In this document: piece by piece, positions 26,218 to 34,611 of the stretch
Position numbering within the stretch: the stretch's first letter is position 1
Layout: each line of letters opens with the position of its first letter
Translations under genes and position numbers: made by a program
Assembly: GCF_019668485.1 (NCBI RefSeq)
Contig: NZ_AP024619.1
Span: 619,001 to 683,000, forward strand
Length of the DNA: 64,000 bases
Source of the DNA: Gelria sp. Kuro-4
Lineage (GTDB): Bacteria; Bacillota; DTU030; DUMP01
Direction: 5' to 3'
The notes under the pieces: generated by a model
The model's input: the letters and a program-made list of their open reading frames with translations, nothing else
The model's database searches: none
Told to the model about the DNA's origin: nothing

Positions 26218-27303
26218 CTAAACAGAAACGTCAATTCCGGAGTATGTAAGGCTTTCTGCCGGGGCCAAGAAGTCCAGGATGGAGTGCACCGCACGCTGGC
26301 CCACGCGCAAGGCGGCCAGGGTGAAGCCGAGGCCCTCGAGGCGTGCGGCCAGGCCTACCTGGGCCGCCTGGGCCAGGGCCGGCAGGGCCGGGTCAGCCGC
26401 GCTCACGCGGGCGGCGATATTCTTTCCGGTCAGGGTAAGTTCTACCCAGACCTCCCCCCAGCGTTCGGTGGCCACGCGTACCACCAGCCGCTTGGGTCCG
26501 GCGCCGTCGCCGGGGGAAGCGCGCCCTTCCCGCACCAGGTATACCTCGCCCTCCCCCCGGCCGGCCTGGAAGGACAAAAAGCGCACCACCTCCCGGCCGG
26601 GAAGGAGCGGCAGCGCCTGATTGAGCGCGGCCTGGCCCTCCGGAGCGGCGTCCGGGCGGCGCAGAAGGTACGGCAGGGCCTCGGCCAGCTCCTTGGGCTT
26701 GCCGGCCAGGTTCAAGGTCTCCAGCCAGGCGCGCGCCGCAAAAAAGAAAGGCTTCGCCTCCGGCGGCAGGTCCCGCGCTTCGGCCAGGAGCGCCCGCGCC
26801 GGCTCCGGCGAAAGCGGCAGGCGCCACCGCACCAGGGCGCGCACCAGCGCCGCACTTTCCTTGCCGGCCGGGAGCCCCAGCTCAGCGGCCAGGTCCGCGG
26901 GCGGCCGCGCCCCGGCGCCGGGTTCCGTAAGGAGCTTCAGCTTAATCAGACCCGGCGCCGCCGCTTCCACCCGCACCCAGAAACTCCCCGGCTCCGGCGG
27001 CAGCTGCCCGCGGGCGGTGAAGGACCGGCCGGCCAGGCGCACCCTGGCCTCGCCGGCGACAAGGGAGAGCACCTCCATAAGGAGCACCCGCCCCGGCTGC
27101 AGCGCCGGCGCACTACCCCCAATGGAGCCTACCGGTACCCCCGCTGCTGCTCCGGCTGCCGGCCCACCGGCCCCCGCCGTCGTTCCTGCCGGTGCGCTGG
27201 GTCCTGCAGCCGTCGCTGCCTCGGCCCCCGCCGCCCCCGGCCCCGCTCCAGCTGATGTCCCCGCTCCCTGCCCCGGCAGCACCTGCTGTAGCGCCAGTTC
27301 CAT
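26218..27303 (-). CDS. YlqG-like protein, putative flagellar hook-length control relative
   Basis: 361 residues. N-terminal 60 residues are a low-complexity Ala/Gly/Pro tract; a beta-rich middle (GRVLLMEVLSLVAGEARVRL) and a C-terminal domain (RWGEVWVELTLTGKNIAARV, then a helix and LGFTLAALRVGQ) resemble the FliK hook-length control fold. ATG 27303 has AGAGGTG 6 bases upstream. Pairing with flhX suggests work in flagellar substrate switching; weak sequence evidence. Confidence 0.6.
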   Translation of the reverse strand: MELALQQVLPGQGAGTSAGAGPGAAGAEAATAAGPSAPAGTTAGAGGPAAGAAAGVPVGSIGGSAPALQPGRVLLMEVLSLVAGEARVRLAGRSFTARGQLPPEPGSFWVRVEAAAPGLIKLKLLTEPGAGARPPADLAAELGLPAGKESAALVRALVRWRLPLSPEPARALLAEARDLPPEAKPFFFAARAWLETLNLAGKPKELAEALPYLLRRPDAAPEGQAALNQALPLLPGREVVRFLSFQAGRGEGEVYLVREGRASPGDGAGPKRLVVRVATERWGEVWVELTLTGKNIAARVSAADPALPALAQAAQVGLAARLEGLGFTLAALRVGQRAVHSILDFLAPAESLTYSGIDVSV

Positions 27304-27417
27304 GCCCACCACCTCTTACAGAATCTATCGGCACGGCCCCCGGTGACACTAAGCCCCCGGCCGAGGCGAAAGGGCCGGGGGCGGGCGCAAAGATGGCTGC
27401 TGCAGGCCGGCCGGAGG

Positions 27418-28188
27418 CTAGGCCGTCTCCTCCGCCTCAGAGGCGATGAGTGCGGCACCAACGGCGGCGCTGATCTGGGGCTCGGGCGGCACCAGCACTT
27501 CCACGCCCAGTTCAGTTGCAATCGCTCTGCGCAGGCCGGCGTTTTTCGCGGCGCCACCCGTGAGGACTACAGGCGAAGTCACCGGCGCCTTCACCATGCT
27601 CCGCACCCGCCGGGCCACCGCCCGGTGCAGGCCGGTGATGATCTTCTCTTTGGCCACGCCCTGGGCGAGAAGACTCACCACTTCGGATTCCGCGAACACG
27701 GTGCACATGCTGCTGATGGTCGCGCCGCCGTCCGGGCCGGCGGCCTGCCCCAGCTCAGCCACGGTAAGCCCCAGGGAGGTGGCCATCACTTCTAGAAAGC
27801 GGCCGGTGCCCGCTGCACACCTGTCGTTCATCACGAAGTCGACTACACGGCCGTCGCCGTCGGTGGTGATCACCTTGGTGTCTTGGCCGCCGATGTCGAT
27901 GATAGTGCCGCCGCGCCCGGTAAGGTAGTGAATGCCCCGTGCCTGGCACGTTATCTCGGTCACGGTACGGTCGGCGTCCGGCAAAATACCGCGCCCGTAA
28001 CCCGTGGCCACAATACAGGCGACATCGCTGCGGGCAAAACCGCTCCGGCTCAGGGCTTCCGCCAGCACGCACGCCCCGGCCTCCCGGGGATTCCAGCCCG
28101 TAGGCCGGACGGCATAGGCCTTGAGCCGGCCGTCGAAGAGCACGGCTTTCGCCGAGGTGGACCCGACATCGACTCCTGCTGTAAGCAA
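27418..28188 (-). CDS. BadF/BcrA/HgdC-type ATPase, activator of double-cubane reductase
   Basis: 256 residues. ASKHA-fold activator: GVDVGSTSAKAVLFDG (phosphate 1), GTIIDIGGQDTKVI (phosphate 2), MNDRCAAGTGRFLE with one of the two cysteines that share a [4Fe-4S] cluster in the homodimer, SSMCTVFAESEVVSL with the other, and TGGAAKNAGL. It uses ATP to push an electron into its partner. Starts from TTG; 27 bases after the partner gene. Confidence 0.92.
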   Translation of the reverse strand: MLTAGVDVGSTSAKAVLFDGRLKAYAVRPTGWNPREAGACVLAEALSRSGFARSDVACIVATGYGRGILPDADRTVTEITCQARGIHYLTGRGGTIIDIGGQDTKVITTDGDGRVVDFVMNDRCAAGTGRFLEVMATSLGLTVAELGQAAGPDGGATISSMCTVFAESEVVSLLAQGVAKEKIITGLHRAVARRVRSMVKAPVTSPVVLTGGAAKNAGLRRAIATELGVEVLVPPEPQISAAVGAALIASEAEETA

Positions 28189-28215
28189 CCGCTCGTCACC
28201 CCACGCGTGCCGGAA

Positions 28216-29502
28216 CTACGCCTTTTGCCCGGCGATCATTTCCAGGAAGGCCTCGATCCGCGTCTTCAGCTGGCCGCTGTCTTCTGCGCTGTAGTCGCTC
28301 TCCAGGCGCAGCACCGGGATCCCTTCTCCCTGGAGCGCCTTTTCCACCCTGCGCCCTTCCAGGGCGAACGGCTGGCAGAACTGGAGGGAGAAGTAAATCA
28401 CGCCGTCGGCTTTGGTTTCCCGAGCCAGGCGCAGCACGTCTGTGAGCCGTTCGCTGTTCGGCGTGAAGCAGGCGCAGTTTACCTTGGTGAAGCGCTGAGC
28501 GATATTCCTCAGCTGTTCGTCCACCGTCCGGCCGTCTTCCGCCACCATGCCGGCAAAGTAGCGCGTGCCGGTGCAGGTCTCTTCCGCGACAATTACGGCT
28601 CCGGCTGTTTCGACCAGGTGGTGCAGCTTCCAGAAAGGTAGAGCCATGGGGGTGCCCGACACAAGAATGCGCGGTGCTCCCTGTGGGGCCGCGCCTTCGC
28701 CTTTGGCGACGCGTACCTCCAGCTCATCGCACAGGCTGTTCAGCTCCCGCGTAAAGCGCTCCGGGTCGTCGAAGAAGGCCAGCTGGGTGATGAGGAGCGC
28801 GTCCCGGCCGCTGATGGGCGCCGGGTCGGCCCGGCGCGTGTGGTAGAGGCGCTCCAGGGCCGCCCGCCGGGCGTTGGCTGATTTAATCCCCCGCGCGATC
28901 CGCTCGGCGTCCAAGGTTACGCCGGAGCGGCGTTCAACCTCGTCCTTGATCCGCCGCACTTCGCTCTCCCAGAGCGCTCCATCGACTGCTTCCTTGCGCT
29001 GAGGCAGTTCCATCACCAGGGTCGGAACATATTCATTCAGGATTTCCCAGGTCTTCTTCTTGCCGTCGCAGGTGGTCTCGCCGATCAAGAAATCAACGGC
29101 TTGAAAGAAGGGACAGATGCGCTCCAGCTTGAAGCCCACCAGCGATTTGATCAGCGGGCAGAGGTTGCGCGTGAGGACCTGTTCCCCGGCGGGTACGGTA
29201 AACTGGGCGCCACCGCAGAGCCCGACGCTGACGCCGCCGGCTGCCAGAACAAGCTCTTCCGGAGCGTAGACACAAAAGGTACCGACCACCGGGTGACCGG
29301 CTTTTTTCTCTTCCAGGATTTCCTTGACGCGCCGGCTGTGGGCTTCACGCAGGAGGTTGTCGAAGTAAGCCATGCCTGCCGGGCGGTTGGGCTGCTGTAA
29401 AAAAACCTCACCGAAGGCTCCCGGCAGGGCGCTGAGAAACGCATCGTGTTTTTCCACGTCCATGCCCAGCCCGCGCCACATTTCATGATACTCGTCCGCC
29501 AC
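28216..29502 (-). CDS. 2-hydroxyacyl-CoA dehydratase-like double-cubane [8Fe-9S] reductase
   Basis: 428 residues from GTG 29502 (AAAGGGG 9 bases upstream; a TTG 24 bases earlier is possible). Cysteines likely to hold the clusters: GTFCVYAPEELV, LTRNLCPLIK, ERICPFFQ, GETTCDGKK, ETCTGTRYF, NCACFTPNSER and QFCQPFALEG. The C-x-C-F-T-P-N-S-x-R and paired activator fit the double-cubane-cluster proteins of Carboxydothermus and relatives, which reduce small molecules with ATP-driven electrons. A true HgdB/HgdA pair would need two subunits; only one is here. Confidence 0.85.
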   Translation of the reverse strand: MADEYHEMWRGLGMDVEKHDAFLSALPGAFGEVFLQQPNRPAGMAYFDNLLREAHSRRVKEILEEKKAGHPVVGTFCVYAPEELVLAAGGVSVGLCGGAQFTVPAGEQVLTRNLCPLIKSLVGFKLERICPFFQAVDFLIGETTCDGKKKTWEILNEYVPTLVMELPQRKEAVDGALWESEVRRIKDEVERRSGVTLDAERIARGIKSANARRAALERLYHTRRADPAPISGRDALLITQLAFFDDPERFTRELNSLCDELEVRVAKGEGAAPQGAPRILVSGTPMALPFWKLHHLVETAGAVIVAEETCTGTRYFAGMVAEDGRTVDEQLRNIAQRFTKVNCACFTPNSERLTDVLRLARETKADGVIYFSLQFCQPFALEGRRVEKALQGEGIPVLRLESDYSAEDSGQLKTRIEAFLEMIAGQKA

Positions 29503-29739
29503 TTTAGCCAGCCCCTTTCGCAACAAGTTCTCGGTGGCCGAACCCTAGCCCCCATAACCATTTTAGGCGATGGGCACCGGCTCCTCCAAATAGAGTTTCT
29601 TATGCCTACGTCTCCCACGGGACCAATAAGCCCCGCTTATTCCGGCCCGGCCCAGGCGCACCGCGGCAGGCGCGTACCGGTTCAACGGCTCAATAAGGCG
29701 GCGCGCAGTGACCGAGGCCTGGGAGTACAATCTGCCGCG

Positions 29740-29997
29740 CGTCAAGCGTCAGCTTTAGCCCTACGGGAGAATTGCCTGGACAGGGCGGAAGAATTCCTGC
29801 GCTTGGCCGCCGAGGCACGAAAGGGGGCAGCTCGTAAACGGGTACAGGCCTTGGCTGCCTACATACTCAGCAACTGGGATGGCATCCAAGCAACTCCTCG
29901 ATGGCCCCGGCCTGGGCACCATCGAAGGCCGGGCGCCACCGTGCGGGAACAAGTTCTGCTTTTGTTGCGCTCGCTGCCGCAGGCAGAGCCGGGATAA
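29740..29997 (+). pseudogene. Remnant of an ISLre2/UPF0236-type transposase
   Basis: One frame reads RVQALAAYILSNWDGI (about 29832-29885) and the next frame, after a shift, LLDGPGLGTIEG. ISLre2-family transposases carry Y-I-x-x-N-W-x-x-I followed by G-x-x-E-G-H-V near the C-terminus. Frameshifts and loss of the rest show it is dead. The bases 29503-29740 hold nothing recognised. Confidence 0.45.
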
Positions 29998-30020
29998 AAA
30001 AGGGGCGCCCCTTGGAGCCG

Positions 30021-30359
30021 TTACTTGGAGGCGCCCTCCTCGTATTTTAAGGCCTCAACATCTTCAATTGTTAAGAGGCTTCCCGATAAACACTCCTGAA
30101 GAAACGGCAGTATTTTTTCAATGTACGGCTCGGTGTCCACGATTTCAACCAGGATCGGCAGATCTGAGGAAAGCGCTAATAAGCGCGCCGAATGGATGCG
30201 GCTCGTAGCCCCGAAGCCCTCGATTCCTCGGTATACGGTAGCCCCGGCCAGCCCCAGCTCCCGAGCTTTTTTGACGATCCAATGGTAAAGAGGCTGCCCT
30301 TGATAGTGGTCTGATTCGCCCAGATAAATTCGCAGACGCTTCGCTAATCCGGGTTTCAA
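30021..30359 (-). CDS. DUF190 protein, partner of CrcB
   Basis: 112 residues, ferredoxin-like DUF190 fold: RLRIYLGESDHYQGQPLYHW, GATVYRGIEGFG and LSSDLPILVEIVD. DUF190 genes usually sit with crcB; role unknown. TTG start with GGGAGG 8 bases upstream, 31 bases after crcB. Confidence 0.9.
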   Translation of the reverse strand: MKPGLAKRLRIYLGESDHYQGQPLYHWIVKKARELGLAGATVYRGIEGFGATSRIHSARLLALSSDLPILVEIVDTEPYIEKILPFLQECLSGSLLTIEDVEALKYEEGASK

Positions 30360-30390
30360 GTATGATCCCTCCCCTTGACCTGGCTTTCGC

Positions 30391-30777
30391 TCAAATGCCG
30401 GATACGAACTTGGCCAGCACGCCGCCGAAAAAGGCGCCCAGAAGGCCCAGGATAACCGTAATGATTACGTTGAGCGTGGCGTTAAGGAAGAGCCCCTCTT
30501 GGATAAGAAGGAAGGTTTCGAGGGCAAACGTGGAAAAGGTGGTAAAGGCACCCAGAAAGCCGACCGTAAGCCCGTTTCGCCAGACAGGATTGAGGCTCGA
30601 TTCCAGGCTCAGAACGTACACGAAACCCAAGACAAAGGCGCCGCTTACGTTAATGACTAAGGTGCCGATTGGGAACCCGTCACCAAACAGGTTTTGTATC
30701 CAAAGCGACAAGAAATACCGCGCAAGTGCTCCCAAAGAGCCACCTAGAGCAATTCCCAGTATTACGTCTAACGCCAT
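30391..30777 (-). CDS. crcB: Fluoride channel CrcB/Fluc
   Basis: 128 residues, four membrane helices. Fluc motifs: GGSLGALARYFLS, FPIGTLVINVSGAFVLG (the central Asn), and GFLGAFTTFSTFALET (the TTFSTF track that holds Na+ and fluoride). Works as a dual-topology dimer exporting F-. ATG with GAGGT upstream. No fluoride riboswitch is visible in front of it. Confidence 0.94.
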   Translation of the reverse strand: MALDVILGIALGGSLGALARYFLSLWIQNLFGDGFPIGTLVINVSGAFVLGFVYVLSLESSLNPVWRNGLTVGFLGAFTTFSTFALETFLLIQEGLFLNATLNVIITVILGLLGAFFGGVLAKFVSGI

Positions 30778-31017
30778 GTGTGCAACCTCGCATTTCTAGT
30801 GGTATTAAAGCTGTCATTGGTTTTAAGTGTATTCTTTCGGCCCTCAAGTGCAAGTTTGGCCGACAGCGGATAGATGCATACCTTTTGCCTTGGATTGAAG
30901 CTGCCGCCCGCGAGCTTTTCCAAGGCTTCTGCCAACTGCCTTTCCGCCTCGGCCTTCTGCTGCCCACGCGCAACTTCTCGCGCTTCTTTTAGGTACTCTT
31001 CTAAAGCTGCATAAGTT
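30772..31017 (-). pseudogene. Coil-rich coding remnant upstream of crcB
   Basis: A frame free of stops for about 80 codons reads YAALEEYLKEAREVARGQQK and then EAERQLAEALEKLAGG, a helical, charged pattern that looks coding, but it has no start codon and merges into the crcB start region. Identity unknown; may be a truncated gene end. Confidence 0.25.
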
Positions 31018-31075
31018 GTCTCTTACCGGCTGAAGTGCACTTTTTTCCGCTCCTTTGCACTCAAGTAAAGATTAA

Positions 31076-31105
31076 GCCCCTATTGGGCACGCGCCCAATA
31101 GGGGC
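31076..31105. repeat. 13-bp perfect inverted repeat
   Basis: GCCCCTATTGGGC-ACGC-GCCCAATAGGGGC. On the minus strand it is followed by TTAATCTTT, so it could be a weak terminator. The surrounding 31018-31430 holds no supported gene. Confidence 0.6.
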
Positions 31106-31439
31106 CATCACGCTCTTCGCGATTAAGCGGGCTCCATCGCTGCTCTTTATTTTACCCGACACCGCATGCTAACGCAAGCTCCAAGCCGGGGTCGGCGAGC
31201 AACCCGTATCTCCTTGCGCACCTCACGGCAGGGCAAACCGTTGGTAGGCCGGCCCCTTGTGTAAGCGACTCCGTCTAGAGTATAAATATAAGTGACGGTG
31301 AGAAACCATGTCCGCAGCGTCAGGACAGTGCCGAGCCGGCAGGCGGGGGTGGTGTGGAGATGGCGAAGGTGGCTTGGTACGCGCTGGGCGGTTCCGGTGT
31401 CGTACTTGCCTGCCGGGAGTTTCCCCGCTCCGCCACCTC

Positions 31440-31468
31440 TTGCAGAGACGGCCGATCTCAGGTATAAT
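31440..31468 (+). promoter_or_regulatory. Promoter for tRNA-Thr
   Basis: TTGCAG (31440-31445), 17-base spacer, TATAAT (31463-31468). Nearly the same as the tRNA-Gly promoter. Confidence 0.85.
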
Positions 31469-31495
31469 AATCAGTGTCTGCGGCAAGTAAAATCG

Positions 31496-31570
31496 GCCGA
31501 TGTAGCTCAGTGGTAGAGCAGCGCATTCGTAATGCGCGGGTCGAGGGTTCAAATCCCCCCATCGGCTCCA
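31496..31570 (+). tRNA. tRNA-Thr (anticodon CGU)
   Basis: 75 bases with CCA. Acceptor GCCGATG/CATCGGC, anticodon stem GCGCA/TGCGC with loop TTCGTAA, T-arm GTTCAAATC. Confidence 0.95.
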
Positions 31571-31578
31571 GTAATGAC

Positions 31579-31745
31579 AAGGGCTTCAGGGTTCAGGACT
31601 TGCTGCGGTAAAGCAGGATTACTGCAATAGTACTGCAGTAGCCTTAGCGGCGTGTGTCCCTGGCCCTGAGTGGGAATAAAAAAACCCACAGGAAAGTGGC
31701 GTTTCCTGCGGGTTGGATAGTGGTTCCTGGCAGCTGCTTCCTTTC
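31579..31745. repeat. Copy 2 of the tRNA-linked intergenic repeat
   Basis: AAGGGCTTCAGGGTTCAGG starts 9 bases after tRNA-Thr, followed by a hairpin like that of copy 1 and GCTGCTTCC. The interior is longer than in copy 1. Bases 31746-32020 contain a CTTTCGG/CCGAAAG hairpin (31741-31763) but no gene I trust. Confidence 0.6.
31676..31714 (-). terminator. Terminator of the Na/Pi cotransporter transcript
   Basis: AACCCACAGGAAA (31683-31695) pairs with TTTCCTGCGGGTT (31702-31714) with one mismatch; on the minus strand TTTTTTTATT follows. It lies about 310 bases after the cotransporter gene. Confidence 0.65.
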
Positions 31746-32020
31746 GGCTTTTGACCGAAAGGAAGTTTCTTTTAGCAGGCGGTCCGGCCGGTCCACCTCC
31801 GGCTGTCTGCGCCGAACCTCCAGGCCCTCTTGTAACTCTTTAAGTACGGCTCTGAGGAGCCTGGCGTTACCCGCGTAGGTACCATTGCCAGGCAGGGGAG
31901 GAAGAAGGATCACAACTGGAACGCCGGGGAGTTTTTTCGTAAGCGAAAGCTTCCCTGGCACCACGAACACGCCGGGTCGATACCAGAGGAGCGGGTGGAC
32001 GCCGTGACTTACGTCGAAGT

Positions 32021-33652
32021 TCACTTAACCGGGAGCCTCGCATAGTGTCTATCCTTTCTTGCCAGATAGGAGGCCAGATTGAAAGCATGGTCGCCGATTC
32101 TCTCCAGGTTGGTTATTATACTCAGGAATATAAATCCAGAATTGGGGTTGCATGTACCATCGTTCAGCCGCTTGATGTGATCGTTCCGCAGCTTCTTGTC
32201 CATCTCGTCGATAAGATCCTCGTGTTGGATAACTTGGTTTGCAAGGTCGTGGTCAAGTTCCGTAAAGGCCTTGACGGCGTCAGAAAAACTCTGCTCCACT
32301 AAGGTGGCCATCTCCCGAAGTTCATTTACAGCCTTATTGCTGAACGGTAAAGCATTTTCCTGCCGGTCTTCAGCCAGCTCCAGCAGGTTAATGTCGTGGT
32401 CGCCGACTCGCTCCATGTCGTTTATCGCATTTATCATGTCGGCCACCTGACCGGCTTGGGCCGAAAGGAGCGGCTTTTGGGAAAGAAGAGCCAGAAACCG
32501 GGAAGTTTCCTTGGCAAGCTCATTGATTACAGCTTCCTTCTCCCGGAGCGAGGGGCCCTTTCTTTCATTGAAGCGGATGACCAGCTCCATGGCATCTATC
32601 AAATTAGCCAGAGCAAGTTGCCCCATGCGCCCTATTTCCTTTCGCGCCTGAGAGAGGGCTATTGAGGGACTTTCCAGGAGGCGGTCATCTATGTATTTCG
32701 CACCTCTTTCCATAATCTCTGTTCGACCTGGCACCAGCGTTGTAACCAGCTTGACCAGTAAGGCGGCGAAAGGCAGCTGGATGGCAGTGTTAATCACGTT
32801 GAAAAAGGTGTGGGCGTTGGCAATCTGCCGCATCGGATCTACGGATATCCACTGAACTACTGCCTGATACAGGGGGAGAACAGTAATAAAAATCATTGTA
32901 CCAACTGTGTTAAACATCAGGTGAATCATAGCTGCCCGTCGGGCTGTTATGTTGGTACCTATGCTGGAAAGTAAGGCCGTAACGCAAGTACCGATGTTAT
33001 CGCCACAGAGAATTGGAAGAGCTGCTGATATGGGGACTATCCCTTGGCCGGCCAGCGCCTGGAGGATACCGATTGTGGCACTGCTGCTTTGGACCACTGC
33101 TGTAGTGGCAAAGCCGACCAGGACACCCAAGATCGGATTCCTGCCGAAACCGGCGATAAACTGGACGAAAGCCTCGCTCTTGGCCAGAGGTTTCACGGCC
33201 ACCTCCATTACCTGCATACCGTAAAACAATAATCCAAATCCCAGGATGAACTGCCCCACGAACCTGAGGTTTTTCTTTCTGGCGAACAGGTGCATGGCCG
33301 TGCCCACGCCTATTGCCGGTAGAGCCACCTTGGTGAGCTTAAAAGCGATGAGCTGAGCGGTGACGGTGGTGCCGATGTTGGCACCCATTATTACTCCGAC
33401 TGCCTGCATAAGGTTCATCAGTCCGGCGTTTACCAAGCCCACCACCATCACAGTGGTGGCGGAGCTGCTCTGAAGGACCCCGGTGACCAAGGTGCCGAGA
33501 AGGACGGCCCGAATCCGGTTTCTGGTGAGGACTTCCAGCCAACGCCTTAACTTCCCGCCGGCAGACCTCTCCAGTCCTTCGCCCATCAGCTTCATGCCGT
33601 AGATAAAAAGGCCCAGTCCCCCTAGGAGGGTAAAGAGCATTTCACTGGACAC
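32021..33652 (-). CDS. Na+/phosphate cotransporter family protein (NptA/YjbB type) with PhoU-like tail
   Basis: 543 residues from GTG 33652 (AGGAG about 11 bases upstream); ATG 33640 and upstream frames are possible. Membrane part: TLLGGLGLFIYGMKLMGEGL, then the inverted repeats with Q-S-S-S-A-T (VLQSSSATTVMVVGLVN and VQSSSATIGILQAL) and GANIGTTVTA / GDNIGTCVTA. The C-terminal 200 residues are a PhoU-like helical domain (INDMERVGDHDINLLELAED and ITNLERIGDHAFNLASYL). Imports or exports phosphate with sodium. Confidence 0.92.
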   Translation of the reverse strand: MSSEMLFTLLGGLGLFIYGMKLMGEGLERSAGGKLRRWLEVLTRNRIRAVLLGTLVTGVLQSSSATTVMVVGLVNAGLMNLMQAVGVIMGANIGTTVTAQLIAFKLTKVALPAIGVGTAMHLFARKKNLRFVGQFILGFGLLFYGMQVMEVAVKPLAKSEAFVQFIAGFGRNPILGVLVGFATTAVVQSSSATIGILQALAGQGIVPISAALPILCGDNIGTCVTALLSSIGTNITARRAAMIHLMFNTVGTMIFITVLPLYQAVVQWISVDPMRQIANAHTFFNVINTAIQLPFAALLVKLVTTLVPGRTEIMERGAKYIDDRLLESPSIALSQARKEIGRMGQLALANLIDAMELVIRFNERKGPSLREKEAVINELAKETSRFLALLSQKPLLSAQAGQVADMINAINDMERVGDHDINLLELAEDRQENALPFSNKAVNELREMATLVEQSFSDAVKAFTELDHDLANQVIQHEDLIDEMDKKLRNDHIKRLNDGTCNPNSGFIFLSIITNLERIGDHAFNLASYLARKDRHYARLPVK

Positions 33653-33944
33653 CAAATCATTCACTCCTGGCCGGTAGGATTGGCTCCCAAACTCTGGCAG
33701 GCGAAACCACTTACTTAATGACAAGTTCTCTACCAAGGGCCCAGATTCCTCTCCCATATCCAGGCAACAGGGTTTCCCGGACCCCGATCCGCACCTACCT
33801 CCAGTTGTGTTGATTAGTTTGAAGATATCATTCCCTGGAGGGGGATACGGATTTCGACTCCAGATAGAGGCATTGGAGTGCTCTGACCCTAGCTAGAATC
33901 CATACAGCAACCAGGCGGAAGGGGATGAGAATGAGCGGAGCGCT
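33653..33944. other. Intergenic stretch without identified features
   Basis: No gene, RNA or strong promoter recognised. Base composition turns AT-richer from about 33780 on, marking the left edge of the foreign-looking segment. Confidence 0.4.
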
Positions 33945-34378
33945 TTAACCTATGTTACTCTCTGGTAACACACAGGTACCGAGTTTATGAAGTTTGTTAA
34001 TGTTGAGTTGCCTGAAATTGTCCCCCAGTTCATTCAAAGCGATGCTAGACAGGATTGATTCACCCTCGTGGCCAAACGGTGGATGTCCAAGGTCGTGCCC
34101 TAATGCTATCGCATTGGTCAATTCAGTGTTTAACCTAAGGCACTTCGAAATTGTGTAGCTAACAGAGGCAACATGATTGACATGTTCTATCCGTGCGCAG
34201 ATGCGATCATTTCTTGTTGCGAAGAAAACCTGGGTTTTGTGTTTTAATCTCCGATAAGCACGGCAATGAAGAATCCTGTTGTAATCACGGGTAAAGGGCT
34301 GCGGGGATCGTCATCCCTCTCGTACAAGCTTCCATGCCTTTCGATTGCTTGCAACCATTTTGAATTAGCGCAATTCAT
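33945..34378 (-). pseudogene. Broken dGTP triphosphohydrolase (dgt) gene, N-terminal part
   Basis: ATG 34378 opens MNCANSKWLQAIERHGSLYE RDDDPRSP; a one-base loss then shifts to FTRDYNRILHCRAYRRLKHK, TQVFF and the HD signature AIALGHDLGHPPFGHEGE, ending at TAA 33945-33947. This is the dGTPase/dNTPase fold (R-x-x-R-x-x-H ... H-D-L-G-H-x-P-F-G-H). The C-terminal two thirds of a normal gene are missing. Next to a defence-type array, where dNTPases are known to occur. Inactive as read. Confidence 0.78.
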
Positions 34379-34611
34379 TTGAACCTCGGCGAACGCTCCC
34401 TGTCCCATATACGGTCTATGCCCTCCCTCATTAGCTGATTCTTAGTAAAGGCCGATTCGAATACCAAGCTGCATAATTGCATGAAAGCAAGTTATGGGAG
34501 AATAATTAGTCAACCAAACCCTTGATCGTCCCCGGACGAGTAACACCTCCACTTGCCCGACAGGAACCGTCTGTTACGGCGGTTGGGTGCGGGAAGAGAC
34601 TGTACTTCTTG
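34379..34611. other. AT-rich spacer between dgt remnant and Mrr gene
   Basis: No gene or RNA recognised. A short AACCG/CGGTT hairpin lies near 34565-34590. Composition is clearly lower in GC than the flanking core genes. Confidence 0.35.

Noticed and set aside
28216-29502. Calling the cysteine-rich protein a benzoyl-CoA or 2-hydroxyglutaryl-CoA enzyme
   Set aside because: Those need two different subunits; here a single subunit plus activator fits double-cubane proteins better.
30778-31020. Fluoride riboswitch before crcB
   Set aside because: I looked for the conserved pseudoknot motif on the minus strand and could not see it.
31644-32024. A 126-codon minus-strand frame downstream of the Na/Pi cotransporter
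   Set aside because: It overlaps the intergenic repeat and reads through the minus-strand terminator before reaching its stop; no ribosome site or family match.
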